Origin: an uncultured Christensenella sp.
GTDB taxonomy: Bacteria; Bacillota; Clostridia; Christensenellales; Borkfalkiaceae
Reading direction: 5' to 3'
DNA length: 64,000 nt
NCBI GenBank assembly: GCA_910586245.1
Contig: CAJUFY010000001.1
Location: 62,001-126,000 of the forward strand
The translations under genes and the position numbers were made by a program. Below are positions 49,091 through 58,678 of this stretch, in pieces (position 1 is the first letter of the stretch; each line of letters opens with the position of its first letter). The notes beneath the pieces were generated by a model, which was not told the DNA's origin, searched no databases, and worked only from the letters and a program-made list of their open reading frames with translations.

Positions 49091-49620
49091 GTTCCGCTCC
49101 TTTGATAAAAGGCAATTTTCGTTCTGCCGTAACTGCGGAAATCGGCAAGTTCGAACCCTTCTGCAGTTTCCGCTTCCCGCTCGCTCTCGTATATCAGAAT
49201 CCCGCCGCCGCAAAGCAGCTCGCGCGATTTTATGATCGCGCAAATTTCTTGCAGACAGTCGAACGCATACGGCGGATCGGCAAAGATGAGATCGAACTTC
49301 CCCGCAACCGTCTTTAAACAGACCGAATAATCGAGGCAATAAATTTTACCCGATTCTTTGACCGCCGCAAGATTTTTTCCGAGTACCGAAACGCTCTCCT
49401 TCGCGCAGTCGTTGAACACCGCTTCCGCCGCCCCGCGCGATAAACTCTCGATCCCAAGCGCGCCGCTGCCCGCAAACAGATCGAGCACCCGCGCCCCGTA
49501 AAGCCGCGTTCCCAGAATCTGAAAGAGGGATTCCTTTACGCGGTCGGCGGTCGGTCTGATATCCTTTCCCTGAAACGGAACCAACGTCCGTCCCCTGTGT
49601 TTTCCTGCAATGATTCTCAT
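49087..49620 (-). CDS. rsmD: 16S rRNA (guanine-966-N2)-methyltransferase RsmD
   Basis: A 177-residue Rossmann methyltransferase. The SAM site is LDLFAGSGALGIE and the catalytic motif is FADPPY. The N-terminus RIIAGKHRGRTL matches the family, fixing the start at 49620, which overlaps the upstream membrane protein gene by 4 nt. It modifies 16S rRNA in the small subunit head. Confidence 0.95.
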   Translation of the reverse strand: MRIIAGKHRGRTLVPFQGKDIRPTADRVKESLFQILGTRLYGARVLDLFAGSGALGIESLSRGAAEAVFNDCAKESVSVLGKNLAAVKESGKIYCLDYSVCLKTVAGKFDLIFADPPYAFDCLQEICAIIKSRELLCGGGILIYESEREAETAEGFELADFRSYGRTKIAFYQRSGT

Positions 49621-50342
49621 TTTTTCTTCTTCGACTGCAACGTTTTTCTGCGCTGTTCTTCCGTCTGTGCCTGTCGCTGTTTCTGCGCTTCGCTCGCTTC
49701 TTTCGCAAGCTCCGCGACCCGTTCGGCGCGCGCCGCCTGTTCCTCTTTCTTGCGTTTTTCCAGACGGGCGCCGATGATATAGAATACGCCGCTCACGAGA
49801 ACGGGCAATAAAACCATCAACAGCGAATACGCCGCGCTCGTGCCGGGGAGCGCAAGCCTGATCCATTGAATCGGGAAAACCGACCAGCCCGCAATCATCA
49901 TGAGCGCAAGTTCCGCACCCTTAAAGAAGTGCGCGAATACGCCTATTATCAGCACCGGCGCTCCCGTGCAAAGCCCGATCAGAAACCCTTTCCACACGCG
50001 GTATTCCCGCTCCGGTCTGTGATCGCCGCCCGAAGCGATTCCGAACACGGCGTTCCTGCGGTGAATGCAACCCGTCGCGTAAGCGTCGTAATGCGTTCTG
50101 CCGTACGTATAGCAAAGGTGCGCGTTGAACGCCGCGCCGCAAAGGATGCAGAACACGCCGAGCGTGATTTGCGCCGCGGTATTGTTGATCGCCTGACAAG
50201 CGAACGCAATCAGGCTCATAAACAAATACATCAAAAACGGCGTCACCGCACGGCGGAAACACTCCCCCGTAATCCGCCGAAACAACTGCGCCTTCGTAGG
50301 ATTGGAGTAATCTTTTTTCTTCTTCGGCAAATCCTGTAACAT
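49617..50342 (-). CDS. Membrane protein with a charged coiled tail
   Basis: A 241-residue protein with a basic N-terminus, about four or five membrane segments (roughly 38-58, 62-85, 118-140 and 145-190), and a long charged helical tail (RLEKRKKEEQAARAERVAEL) ending in KSKKKK. I do not recognise a family. AGGAGA precedes the ATG. Its place between MTHFS and rsmD in a housekeeping run suggests constitutive expression. Unknown function. Confidence 0.7.
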   Translation of the reverse strand: MLQDLPKKKKDYSNPTKAQLFRRITGECFRRAVTPFLMYLFMSLIAFACQAINNTAAQITLGVFCILCGAAFNAHLCYTYGRTHYDAYATGCIHRRNAVFGIASGGDHRPEREYRVWKGFLIGLCTGAPVLIIGVFAHFFKGAELALMMIAGWSVFPIQWIRLALPGTSAAYSLLMVLLPVLVSGVFYIIGARLEKRKKEEQAARAERVAELAKEASEAQKQRQAQTEEQRRKTLQSKKKK

Positions 50343-50350
50343 AACGTCTC

Positions 50351-50893
50351 CTATCCGATGGAAGCGTCGAAAATCCGCACGCCCTCTTCGGTCACGACTG
50401 CTTGTAAGGGAATATCCCACCGATCGGCGGGAAGGGAACGGCAAACTTGTCCCGCATAGCAAAGTCCTACGCGCAGCGTGCGGGGATGCGCGGCGAAATA
50501 TCTGTCGTAAAACCCGCCGCCGTAACCGAGCCGGTATCCCGCTTCGTCCGCTGCGAGAAGGGGCACGAGCGTCACTGCACACGGCACGTCCTCGTCGCCC
50601 GTCGGCTCTTCGATTCCGTACGCGTTCTCAACGAGCTTGTCCGTATACGGCACGGCGCGCATCTCTGTGCCGAACAACTTCGGCAGACACACCCGCTTGC
50701 CCGCTTTTAAAAGCGCGGCGCAAAGCGCACGCGTGTCCGTTTCGGTACGGAAGGAGCGGTATATGAAAAAGCTCTCTTCCTTTCCGAACCGCGTCAGAAA
50801 ATTTTGCACGGCGCGAACGTCCCGTTCGGGCGAATGCAACCGTTCCCGAATCCGCGCAAGTTCCGCGCGAAGTTCTTTTTTATCCGTGATCAA
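50351..50893 (-). CDS. 5-formyltetrahydrofolate cyclo-ligase
   Basis: A 180-residue enzyme of the YgfA/MTHFS family, which converts 5-formyl-THF to 5,10-methenyl-THF using ATP. The family signature GYRLGYGGGFYDRYF is present, with a substrate-side block FIYRSFRTETDTRAL. It starts inside the end of alr (4-nt overlap). Confidence 0.93.
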   Translation of the reverse strand: MITDKKELRAELARIRERLHSPERDVRAVQNFLTRFGKEESFFIYRSFRTETDTRALCAALLKAGKRVCLPKLFGTEMRAVPYTDKLVENAYGIEEPTGDEDVPCAVTLVPLLAADEAGYRLGYGGGFYDRYFAAHPRTLRVGLCYAGQVCRSLPADRWDIPLQAVVTEEGVRIFDASIG

Positions 50894-51897
50894 ACGTATA
50901 TCTTTACCGCCTTTCGCGTTGCCGCAACCAGAATTTCATACTCGGTCGTACCGAGCGCGCGGGCGTACGCGGAAACGTCTTTTAAAACGAGCTTTCTTCT
51001 ACCGAAATCCCCCCGTCCTTCGCGGATACAGGCGTCCATGCAGAGTTTCCCGATCCCGAGCCCACCCGCACGGAAGAAACCGTCGCCGTAACCCAGACGC
51101 AGGGTATACAGCCTGCCGTACTTCTTTTGCGCCGGCGCGTAACCCACGCCGCCGCCCAAAAACGTTCCGCTCTGCGCAACCGTCGCGTAGAGTTTCATCG
51201 CGGGTTTGAGTTCCGCCGCCCCCTCGAACCCCTGCGGCAGATAGCCGTACAAACCGATTCCCACGCGCACCGCGTCGAACAGTTCCCCGCCCGCAAGCGC
51301 GCCGCCCGTCGCGGAAAGATGACGGATCGCATCGGGAAAAAATTCCCGAGCCGTCTTGCAAGCCTGCGCAAAAATGTTCGTCTGCGTCATGCGCGCGCCC
51401 TTGTTTTCGGGCGCATAGAGGTGCGAATACACCCCCTCGATCGCAATGCCGTACGCTTTGGCAATGCGGCACGCCGTCTTAATGCGGTCAGGACGGAACC
51501 CGTAACGGTTCATTCCCGTATTCACGGCAAGGTGCGCCCGCACGGTCGCGCCGTATTTTTTCGCGGTGCGGCGCAACAAGTTGAGAGAAGCAATCGAAGA
51601 AGCGGTTACGACCAACCCGTATTCCGCGGCGCGCAGCGCCTCTTCCTCGCCCAGCGGCGGCGTGAGCACGAGAATCTCTTTCGTGATTCCCGCCGCTTTC
51701 AGCGTAGCGCCCTCGTCCACCGTAGCAACGGCGAACGTATGCACTTTTTCTTCGAGCGCACGGGCAACCTCTTCGGCGCCGTGTCCGTAAGCGTCGTCTT
51801 TTACGACGGCGATCAAAGGCTTTTGCGTGCGCGCGAGAAATTGCTCCGCGTTGCTTATAATCTTCTTTAACGAAATAACCGCAAGTACGTTCTGCAT
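50890..51897 (-). CDS. alr: Alanine racemase
   Basis: A 335-residue PLP enzyme making D-alanine for peptidoglycan and, in spore formers, for germination control. The PLP lysine is in AVVKDDAYGHG, the second catalytic Tyr in GVGYAPAQ, and GYGDGFFR and GKLCMDACI are also conserved. It is some 35-50 residues shorter than typical Alr, through trimmed loops and a short C-terminus, but nothing essential is missing. A TATGAT lies 6 nt before the ATG, which could be a weak leaderless promoter; no good -35 accompanies it. Confidence 0.92.
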   Translation of the reverse strand: MQNVLAVISLKKIISNAEQFLARTQKPLIAVVKDDAYGHGAEEVARALEEKVHTFAVATVDEGATLKAAGITKEILVLTPPLGEEEALRAAEYGLVVTASSIASLNLLRRTAKKYGATVRAHLAVNTGMNRYGFRPDRIKTACRIAKAYGIAIEGVYSHLYAPENKGARMTQTNIFAQACKTAREFFPDAIRHLSATGGALAGGELFDAVRVGIGLYGYLPQGFEGAAELKPAMKLYATVAQSGTFLGGGVGYAPAQKKYGRLYTLRLGYGDGFFRAGGLGIGKLCMDACIREGRGDFGRRKLVLKDVSAYARALGTTEYEILVAATRKAVKIYV

Positions 51898-51938
51898 ACT
51901 TCCATCATATGCGAACGCCCCGCAATTTGCCCGCGGAA

Positions 51939-52640
51939 TCAGTCGGGATTATAAATAAATCTACGGCAATGTTCGCACTCGATCACGTTTCCGCCCGCAA
52001 GCTTTCCCTGCAAGGCGAGCGAAAGATCCATGCCGCACATGCACCGTCCCTTTTTCAAGGGAGAAAGAATCGGGAAAATGCGTTCTTTGCGCTTCTGATG
52101 ATACTTTTCAAGCGTTTCGGGCGGAATTTTTTTGGAAATCGCGTCCATTTTTTTGCTGATTCCGTTCACCTCGTCCGCGCGCGTGCTCTTCAACTCCTTG
52201 AATCTGTCGCTGTATTCTTTAAACTGCTTCTGCATGGCGATCGTCTGCTCTTTCAGCTTTTTATACTCGTCCGTCAGCACGTTCATCTGCGTGATCACCG
52301 TGGTGAATTCCTTTCTGATCGAACGGAGCTTTTCGGAAAGAGAATGCGCGTTCTTTTTATAAAAGGAAATATCGCCGCCGCCCGCAAGCATTTCTTCGAG
52401 GTCGGAATATTCGTCGATCGCCTTAGCAGCTTCCTCGCAACGCGCAAACAGACTGTCGCGCTGCGCCTTCAGTTCCACCGCGCGCTGATCCTGCGCTTCG
52501 AGTTTTTCGCGCGCGTTCTCGATGAATTTTTTCGCCTGCACGTATTTCTTGCGTTCTTCGCTCGCGGCGATTTCCTGCTCGATTTTGCGCAGCTCGCCGT
52601 CCACCTTCTGATACTCCAGTAATTCGTTTAAAATAGACAT
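51939..52640 (-). CDS. Coiled-coil zinc-ribbon protein (COG1579)
   Basis: A 233-residue protein. Residues 1-185 form a long antiparallel coiled coil (for example ERKKYVQAKKFIENAREKLE). The C-terminal zinc ribbon has CMCGMDL and CEHCRRF. COG1579 proteins often neighbour nif3 and dnaG/rpoD genes; nucleic-acid binding has been suggested for the family but is unproven. It follows nif3 by 10 nt. Confidence 0.88.
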   Translation of the reverse strand: MSILNELLEYQKVDGELRKIEQEIAASEERKKYVQAKKFIENAREKLEAQDQRAVELKAQRDSLFARCEEAAKAIDEYSDLEEMLAGGGDISFYKKNAHSLSEKLRSIRKEFTTVITQMNVLTDEYKKLKEQTIAMQKQFKEYSDRFKELKSTRADEVNGISKKMDAISKKIPPETLEKYHQKRKERIFPILSPLKKGRCMCGMDLSLALQGKLAGGNVIECEHCRRFIYNPD

Positions 52641-52650
52641 AATCTTCTCC

Positions 52651-53436
52651 TTATAAGAACCGCTCGTCCGCGATCAGTTCGCTTACGACGTCCGTTCCCT
52701 TCAATAATATCTGAAATTTTTCATAAAACCGCGTGAAGCCGTAAAATTCCGCCGCATAGTGCGTGAGCAGAATCACGTTCACCCCGTGTTCGGCAAGCGC
52801 CGCAATGCAGTGGTGTTTCCCGTCCGAAGAAACGAAGGTATCCGCGCCGTGCTTCAAGGCGAACGCCACCGTGTCGTCGTTCGTTCCCGCGCCGCAGAAA
52901 CTCGCGACTCTGTGTACGGGGCGCTTTCCGTACACGATCGTTTTGTTCGTATGAAAACGCATTTCCGCCTGTTCCACGAACTCTTTGACCGGCTGTTCTT
53001 CCACCGTAAAAATTTTGCCGTAACCGCCGCCCGTGAGCGCGTGCATGGTTTCGAGCGCGCTCTTGCCGCCCAGCCCCTGCATTAAGTAATCGTCGATTCC
53101 CCCTTCCGCCGCATCGAGGTTGAGGTGCGCGGAAATCACCGAAATCCCCGCTTTCGCGCATTCCACGATCTCCCGTCCCCTGCCCTCCGCGTCCAGCGAA
53201 ATCAAAGGATTGAAAATCGCGGGATGGTGCGTGAAAATGCAGTCCGCGCCGATCTTCTTTGCGTAATCCACGACGGCGAGCGACAAATCAAGGGAAAACA
53301 GCACGCTCGTGATCTCGTTTCCGCAATCGAGCTGGATTCCGCTGTTGTCGCGGAAACCGTATTTCTCGCAATATTCCTTCGAAAGCGCAAAAGGGGCGAT
53401 TCCGTCGGCAAGTTCATATATCTTTTTCAACCGCAT
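52651..53436 (-). CDS. Nif3-like dinuclear metal-centre protein (DUF34)
   Basis: A 261-residue protein of the Nif3/YqfO family. Metal-binding histidines and acids are visible in DCIFTHHPAIF and SAHLNLDAAEGGIDD, and near the C-terminus in SSDGKHHCIAALAEHGVN. Some members have been linked to GTP cyclohydrolase-type or folate and iron handling, but the reaction is not settled. It overlaps trmK by 23 nt. The trmK-nif3 pairing is common in Firmicutes. Confidence 0.92.
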   Translation of the reverse strand: MRLKKIYELADGIAPFALSKEYCEKYGFRDNSGIQLDCGNEITSVLFSLDLSLAVVDYAKKIGADCIFTHHPAIFNPLISLDAEGRGREIVECAKAGISVISAHLNLDAAEGGIDDYLMQGLGGKSALETMHALTGGGYGKIFTVEEQPVKEFVEQAEMRFHTNKTIVYGKRPVHRVASFCGAGTNDDTVAFALKHGADTFVSSDGKHHCIAALAEHGVNVILLTHYAAEFYGFTRFYEKFQILLKGTDVVSELIADERFL

Positions 53437-54073
53437 GTAAAACCTCCTCTATCCTGCGAACGCGCGCCGCAATTTCCGCGCGCGCCTCTCTTTTTTCGCA
53501 GGAGCACAAAAAACCGTTCAGTTTTTCCCGCTCGCCGCGCAACTTTTCCAAAAACGCTCGGTTCGGACAGTTCAGATTGTCCCGTCCGAATTCCAGTTCC
53601 AAAGCAGTGTAGGCATCGCCGCCCACGCCGCTGCCCGTAATCAAATCGTAATATTTCCCGTCGCGAAACGTAAAATCCCGCGTAATTTTCGCCCCGCGGG
53701 CAAGCAGAAATTCCCGCACTTTTTCCGTGTTTTTCATCGGCTGCAACGCAAACGACGCAGGCAGCGGACGCGCGGACAGAATTTTAACGATCTCTTCTCC
53801 GCCGAGCCCCGCAATCAGCACCAGATCGCACGCTTCGGGTATGCCCTCCAATCCGTCGGCAACGACGGGCACGCATCTGCCGCGCGCGATTTCCGCTTGC
53901 AGCAGCGTCGAAGCCTTTTGCAGACATTTGGCGCTGATATCGGAAATATACGCCTTTTTGCATTTGTTCCGATCGAGCATGTATTTGGTGCAGTACCCGT
54001 GATCGCACCCGATATCCGCAAAAATTTCCGCTTCGGGCAGGGCTTCGCAAATGGTTCTGATCCGTTCGGTCAT
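53414..54073 (-). CDS. trmK: tRNA (adenine-22-N1)-methyltransferase TrmK
   Basis: A 219-residue methyltransferase. The SAM motif is FADIGCDHGYC (18-28), followed by AYISDISAKCLQKA, and LVLIAGLGGEEIVKIL is family-typical. The C-terminus is a helical tRNA-contact domain. It overlaps the rpoD stop by 1 nt (TGATG-type coupling), the standard Firmicute arrangement. Confidence 0.93.
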   Translation of the reverse strand: MTERIRTICEALPEAEIFADIGCDHGYCTKYMLDRNKCKKAYISDISAKCLQKASTLLQAEIARGRCVPVVADGLEGIPEACDLVLIAGLGGEEIVKILSARPLPASFALQPMKNTEKVREFLLARGAKITRDFTFRDGKYYDLITGSGVGGDAYTALELEFGRDNLNCPNRAFLEKLRGEREKLNGFLCSCEKREARAEIAARVRRIEEVLHAVEKDI

Positions 54074-55128
54074 CAGTCGAGGAAATCTTTCAGCTTTTTA
54101 CTGCGGCTGGGATGGCGGAGTTTGCGCAGCGCCTTCGCTTCGATCTGGCGGATGCGTTCACGCGTGACGTTGAACTCTCTGCCCACTTCTTCGAGCGTAC
54201 GCGGCTTGCCGTCGTCGATGCCGTAGCGCAGACGGAGTACCTTTTCCTCGCGGGGCGTCAGCGTGTCGAGCACTCCCAAAAGCTGTTCTTTGAGCATGAT
54301 AAACGCAACCGAATCGCCGGGGGTCTGCGTCTTGTCGTCCTCGATGAAGTCGCCGAGGTGGGAATCTTCCTCTTCGCCGATCGGCGTTTCAAGGGAAACG
54401 GGATCCTGCGCGATCTTGCGGATTTCCCGCACTTTCGCGACTTCGACGCCCATTGCCTCCGCAATCTCTTCGGGCGAAGGTTCCCTGCCCAACTCCTGCG
54501 TCAGCACGCGCGAAACGCGGGTGAGTTTGTTGATCGTTTCCACCATATGCACGGGAATGCGGATCGTACGCGCCTGATCGGCGATCGCGCGGGTAATCGA
54601 CTGACGGATCCACCACGTCGCGTACGTGGAAAATTTAAAGCCCTTCTGATAATCGAACTTTTCCACCGCCTTCATGAGCCCCATGTTGCCTTCCTGTATG
54701 AGATCGAGAAAGAGCATTCCGCGCCCCACGTAGCGCTTTGCAATGGATACGACGAGGCGCAGGTTGGCTTCGCTCAACCGCTGTTTGGCGGCTTCGTCCC
54801 CCTCCATCATGCGGCGGGCAAGATCGATTTCCTCGTCGCCCGAAAGCAGGGGAACCCGTCCGATGTCTTTTAAATACATTTTAACGGGATCGTCCAGCCC
54901 GATGTCAGAAAGCGCCTGTTCGAACAGCTCTTTGTCCCGCTCGTCCTCGTCGAAAATGGTCACGCCGTTTTCGGGCAGCGTCTTATATACGAGCTCGATC
55001 TGCGCGGGGTTGAGATCATATTTTTCAAGCGCGTCGCACAATACGTTGGTGGAAATGCTCCCCTTCATTTTGTACGCCGCCGTAATGCCGTTGATAAGCT
55101 CGCCCAGCTGCTGATCCGTTACGTTCAT
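54073..55128 (-). CDS. rpoD: Primary sigma factor RpoD (SigA)
   Basis: A 351-residue group 1 sigma factor. Region 1.1 is at the N-terminus, region 1.2 around DDPVKMYLKDIG, region 2 with RLVVSIAKRYVGRGMLFLDL and KFSTYATWWIRQSI (-10 recognition and melting), region 3, and region 4 with NVTRERIRQIEAKALRKLRH (-35 recognition). It directs most transcription and should read the TTGACA/TATAAT promoters seen across this window. GGAGGAAGAAT precedes the ATG. It overlaps dnaG by 4 nt. Confidence 0.97.
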   Translation of the reverse strand: MNVTDQQLGELINGITAAYKMKGSISTNVLCDALEKYDLNPAQIELVYKTLPENGVTIFDEDERDKELFEQALSDIGLDDPVKMYLKDIGRVPLLSGDEEIDLARRMMEGDEAAKQRLSEANLRLVVSIAKRYVGRGMLFLDLIQEGNMGLMKAVEKFDYQKGFKFSTYATWWIRQSITRAIADQARTIRIPVHMVETINKLTRVSRVLTQELGREPSPEEIAEAMGVEVAKVREIRKIAQDPVSLETPIGEEEDSHLGDFIEDDKTQTPGDSVAFIMLKEQLLGVLDTLTPREEKVLRLRYGIDDGKPRTLEEVGREFNVTRERIRQIEAKALRKLRHPSRSKKLKDFLD

Positions 55129-56927
55129 ATTCTTCCTCCGATGCGAATGTTTTTCATTTTTTTCGTATATTCGTCGATGCGGGCAAGTATTTCCCGCCTC
55201 TCTTCCTGTGTTTGCGCCGCCGAAACTTTTTCCTTTGCGCGCGCGATCAGTTCGGCGTATCGGTTGCGCGTCATCACCGCCAGACAATCCTGAAAATACC
55301 GCTCCCCTTCCTCCGAATCGAGGTTGTCGCCGAAATCGAGGTTGAGCACTTCGCACAGCTCCGCGCTGTCCGATCCGAGCACGTCGAAAATCCCGCTCGG
55401 TTTCACGCTTCCCGCTTTTCGTCCTTCGATCACGTAATTTGCGATTGCGCGGTGGTCGGGATCGGCAAACTCGAACTGTGCGAGATCGCAACCGCGCGTG
55501 TACGGTTTGGATAGCAGGCACGCCGCCAAAATAAACCGCGCCGCCTTTTTATCGCCGCCCGCGTTGTCCTCTTTCGGAATCACTTTTTGCGGCTCGTCGC
55601 TCTTTTGCTGCAAAAGCGCGACGTCTTCGAGATCGCGCAGTAGCGCAGATATGCTCACGCCCGTAATCTGAGAAATGCGTTTGACGAGTTCTTCCCGTTC
55701 GGTCGCGCTCTCCGCCTCCCGAACGACGGGAAGCGCTTCGCGAATGAAATCCCGCTTTTCGTCCGTTTTGGTCAGATCGTATTTGCGCTGCGCCGAAAGA
55801 ATGCGGTAGTCGATGAGCGGCATCGCCTGATCCAGACATTCCCGATACCCTTCCGCACCCTTCTTACGGATCACGTCGTCGGGATCGAGCCCTTCGGGCA
55901 TCGGCACGACGCGCACTTTGATTCCTTCCTGTTTGAAGATATCCAGCCCGCGCAAATTCGCTTTCTGTCCCGCAAAGTCGCCGTCGTAGCTGATGAACAC
56001 GTTCTCGCTGTACCGCTTGCACAAGCGCGCCTGTTCCTTGGTGAGCGAAGTTCCCATACTGGCGACCACGTTGTGAAAGCCCGCTTCGTAAAGGGATATC
56101 GCGTCCATATACCCTTCCACCATGATGAGGGAAGAAAGTCCGCCCGCCCGCTTTTCTTTTTTTACGAGATTGATATTGTACAGATTTTTGCTCTTGTTGA
56201 ACAGCGCGGTCTCCCGCGTGTTCTTGTATTTCGCACGGTCGGATTTTTGCAACAGCCGACCGCCGAACGCGATCACCTCGTCCATATGGTTGATGATCGG
56301 AATAATCAGCCGCTTGCCCAGCGCGTCGATCAGCCCGCCCTTTTCGTTGCTCGCGCAGACGCCGCTTTCGGTGCATTCTTCCGCGGAATATCCCTGCGCG
56401 CGCAGATAGGCCGGCAGCGAATTAAAGTCCAGCGAAGCGCCGATTCCGAACTTGCGCATGGTCGAAAGGGAAACGCCCCTGCGGTTCAGATAGGCGAGAT
56501 GTTCTTCCGCCTTTCCCGAATACAGGTTGTTCAGATAGAAGCGCGCCGCGTCGCGGCAGAGAGAGGACAGCCTGTCCCTTCTGCGTTTTTTTTCGGCGGC
56601 TTCCTCGGCGGAACGGTCGTCGTAAGCGGGCACTTCCAAATGCGCACGCGCCGCAAGAATCTGCACCGCCTGCGCGAAATCCACGTTTTCGTATTCCTTT
56701 ACGAAACTGATCACGTCGCCCGAAACGCCGCACCCGAAACAGTGGTAATATTTATCGGCGGCGTTGATGGAAAAGGACGGGGTCTTTTCGTGATGAAAGG
56801 GGCAGCACGCCCAATACGAATACCCGCGCCGTTCGAGCTTCACGTACGATCCGATCACGTCCACCAGATCGTTCTTTTCTTTGAGCGTACGGATGAATTC
56901 CGCATAATTCGCGTTCTGCTCTCTCAT
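55125..56927 (-). CDS. dnaG: DNA primase
   Basis: A 600-residue primase. The N-terminal zinc site (CPFHHEKTPSF and YHCFGCG, type CHC2), the RNA polymerase core with a TOPRIM fold (IMVEGYMDAISLYEAG and SYDGDFAG) and a C-terminal helicase-binding domain are all present. It makes the RNA primers for the lagging strand. It is the middle gene of the dgt-dnaG-rpoD run, overlapping both neighbours by 4 nt. Confidence 0.96.
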   Translation of the reverse strand: MREQNANYAEFIRTLKEKNDLVDVIGSYVKLERRGYSYWACCPFHHEKTPSFSINAADKYYHCFGCGVSGDVISFVKEYENVDFAQAVQILAARAHLEVPAYDDRSAEEAAEKKRRRDRLSSLCRDAARFYLNNLYSGKAEEHLAYLNRRGVSLSTMRKFGIGASLDFNSLPAYLRAQGYSAEECTESGVCASNEKGGLIDALGKRLIIPIINHMDEVIAFGGRLLQKSDRAKYKNTRETALFNKSKNLYNINLVKKEKRAGGLSSLIMVEGYMDAISLYEAGFHNVVASMGTSLTKEQARLCKRYSENVFISYDGDFAGQKANLRGLDIFKQEGIKVRVVPMPEGLDPDDVIRKKGAEGYRECLDQAMPLIDYRILSAQRKYDLTKTDEKRDFIREALPVVREAESATEREELVKRISQITGVSISALLRDLEDVALLQQKSDEPQKVIPKEDNAGGDKKAARFILAACLLSKPYTRGCDLAQFEFADPDHRAIANYVIEGRKAGSVKPSGIFDVLGSDSAELCEVLNLDFGDNLDSEEGERYFQDCLAVMTRNRYAELIARAKEKVSAAQTQEERREILARIDEYTKKMKNIRIGGRI

Positions 56928-57913
56928 ACGCTCCCCTCCCGCGGCACGAACAGCCCTTTAAACACGCCGATCGCATATTTATCCGTCATCGACGATAGAT
57001 AATCGCATACCGCGCGCGGAACGTCGGTCTGCGCCGTTTCCGCATACTGCGCGGGGAGTTCTTCGGGGCGATCGGTAAAATACGTATAGAGGTTGGCGAG
57101 CATGCGCTCCGCACTCTCTTGTATGAGCTTATTCGCATGTTCGTAAACGTGTTCGAACATAAAACTGCGCAGCTGATCGAGCGCCTTCCCGCGCTCCCCG
57201 CTCATTCTGACGTAGGGCTTCCCCTTCGATTCCTCGTAAATATCCAAAATCGCGGTATTGATGCGCGCGGAAGTATCCCGCCCGAACACTTTCACAGCCT
57301 CTTCCGGAAGTTCTTCTTCCCGCAGCAATCCGGCGCGGATTGCGTCTTCGATGTCGTGATTGATGTATGCGATGCGGTCGGCAAGCGAAACTGCCGCGCC
57401 TTCCAGCGTTGCGGGATTGCCGCTCTTCGTGTGGTTCACGATTCCGTTGCGCACCTCGAAGGTGAGGTTGAGCCCCCTGCCGTCCTTTTCGAGCGCGTCC
57501 ACCACGCGCAGGCTCTGCACGCTGTGTTTAAAGCCCGTCGGGCAAAGCCTGTCCAACACGCGTTCGCCCACGTGACCGAACGGCGTATGCCCCAGATCGT
57601 GCCCCAGCGCGATCGCTTCCGTCAGATCCTCGTTCAAAGAAAGGCACCGCGCGAGCGACCGCGCGATCTGCGAAACGTCGAGCGTATGCGTCAGGCGGGA
57701 CATATAATGATCGCCGTCGGGCGCGAAAAAGACCTGCGTCTTGTTTTTCAGGCGCAGAAAGGATTTGGAATAGATGATGCGGTCTCGGTCGCGCTGAAAC
57801 TCCGTCCGCATTCCGCAGGACGGTTCTTCGCGCAATCTGCCCGCGCTCTCTTCCGATTTCTTCGCATAAGGCGAAAGAAATTTCCGTTCTTTTTCGTAGG
57901 TAATTTCCTTCAT
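56924..57913 (-). CDS. dgt: Deoxyguanosinetriphosphate triphosphohydrolase-like protein
   Basis: A 329-residue HD-domain hydrolase. The HD ligands are in RLTHTLDVSQ and ALGHDLGHTPFGH, with a later metal-site Asp in VSLADRIAYINHDIED. The N-terminal GMRTEFQRDRDRIIYSKSF is typical of the dGTPase-like clade found upstream of dnaG in Firmicutes. It hydrolyses dNTPs to nucleoside plus triphosphate, balancing DNA precursor pools. It starts a long co-directional run and has no clear ribosome-binding site beyond GGAT. Confidence 0.93.
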   Translation of the reverse strand: MKEITYEKERKFLSPYAKKSEESAGRLREEPSCGMRTEFQRDRDRIIYSKSFLRLKNKTQVFFAPDGDHYMSRLTHTLDVSQIARSLARCLSLNEDLTEAIALGHDLGHTPFGHVGERVLDRLCPTGFKHSVQSLRVVDALEKDGRGLNLTFEVRNGIVNHTKSGNPATLEGAAVSLADRIAYINHDIEDAIRAGLLREEELPEEAVKVFGRDTSARINTAILDIYEESKGKPYVRMSGERGKALDQLRSFMFEHVYEHANKLIQESAERMLANLYTYFTDRPEELPAQYAETAQTDVPRAVCDYLSSMTDKYAIGVFKGLFVPREGSV

Positions 57914-57935
57914 ATATCCGTTATTTCGTCGAAAA

Positions 57936-57961
57936 AGAAAAAAACTCCTTTTTTTCAGGAG
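57936..57961 (-). terminator. Terminator of the aro operon
   Basis: A short CTCCT/AGGAG stem around an A-rich loop, followed by TTTTTTTCTTTTTC on the minus strand, downstream of the SDR stop at 57983. The stem is short, so some read-through into dgt is plausible. Confidence 0.55.
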
Positions 57962-57982
57962 AAATTTTTCAAAAAAATTTTG

Positions 57983-58678
57983 TCAGATATAAAAACCGCC
58001 GTTTACGCCGAGAATCTGTCCCGTGACGTAATCCGCTTCGGCGAGAAAGAGTACCGCCCGCGCGACCTCTTCGGGCGTCCCGAATCTGCCAAGCGGAATT
58101 TCCTCTTCGAGCAAAGCGCGCGCACGCCCGTCCAGCGCCTGATTCATATCGGTGTCGATCACGCCGGGCGTCACGCAGTTCACGCGGATATTGCTCGGCG
58201 CAAGTTCTTTGGCAAGCGCTTTGGTAAAGGCGATCAGCGCGCCCTTCGAAGCCGAATACGCGCTCTCGCAACTGCCGCCCGTCTCTCCCCACACGGAGGA
58301 AACGTTCACGACCGCCCCGCCACGATCCAGCATTTTTTTCACCGCGTGCTTGACGCAGAGGAACGCGCCCCCCGCGTTTACGCCGAAAATGCGGTTCCAG
58401 TCGCTAAGCGAAGTATCCTGCACCTGTGCGAAATGCGCGATTCCCGCATTGTTCACCAAAAGATCGAGCGAATCGATTTCGGCAAAGACGCATTGAATTT
58501 GCGCTTCGTCCGCAACGTCGGCGCATACGAATTCCGCCTGCGGGAGCAATTTTTTCGCGCGTTCCAGCCCCTTTCCGCCCGCGTATAGCGCGGTCACGCG
58601 GTAACCTTTTTCGCAGAGGAGCGCGCAAACGGAAAATCCGATTCCGCGCGTGCCGCCCGTAACGACTGCGCGCTTCAC
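57983..58678 (-). CDS. Short-chain dehydrogenase/reductase (FabG-like)
   Basis: A 231-residue SDR. The NAD(P) motif TGGTRGIG (7-14) and the catalytic YSASK, with a Ser upstream in NVSSVWG, are present, and NNAGI is intact. FabG-type sequences reduce 3-oxoacyl-ACP, but this copy is the last gene of the aromatic operon, so another ketone substrate is possible. It overlaps aroK by 4 nt. Confidence 0.87.
   Translation of the reverse strand: MKRAVVTGGTRGIGFSVCALLCEKGYRVTALYAGGKGLERAKKLLPQAEFVCADVADEAQIQCVFAEIDSLDLLVNNAGIAHFAQVQDTSLSDWNRIFGVNAGGAFLCVKHAVKKMLDRGGAVVNVSSVWGETGGSCESAYSASKGALIAFTKALAKELAPSNIRVNCVTPGVIDTDMNQALDGRARALLEEEIPLGRFGTPEEVARAVLFLAEADYVTGQILGVNGGFYI

Noticed and set aside
51904..51909. 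Leaderless promoter for alr (TATGAT 6 nt before the ATG)
   Set aside because: No reasonable -35 or extended -10 is present, and the gene follows another by 41 nt in a co-directional run. Noted but not counted with the four better cases.
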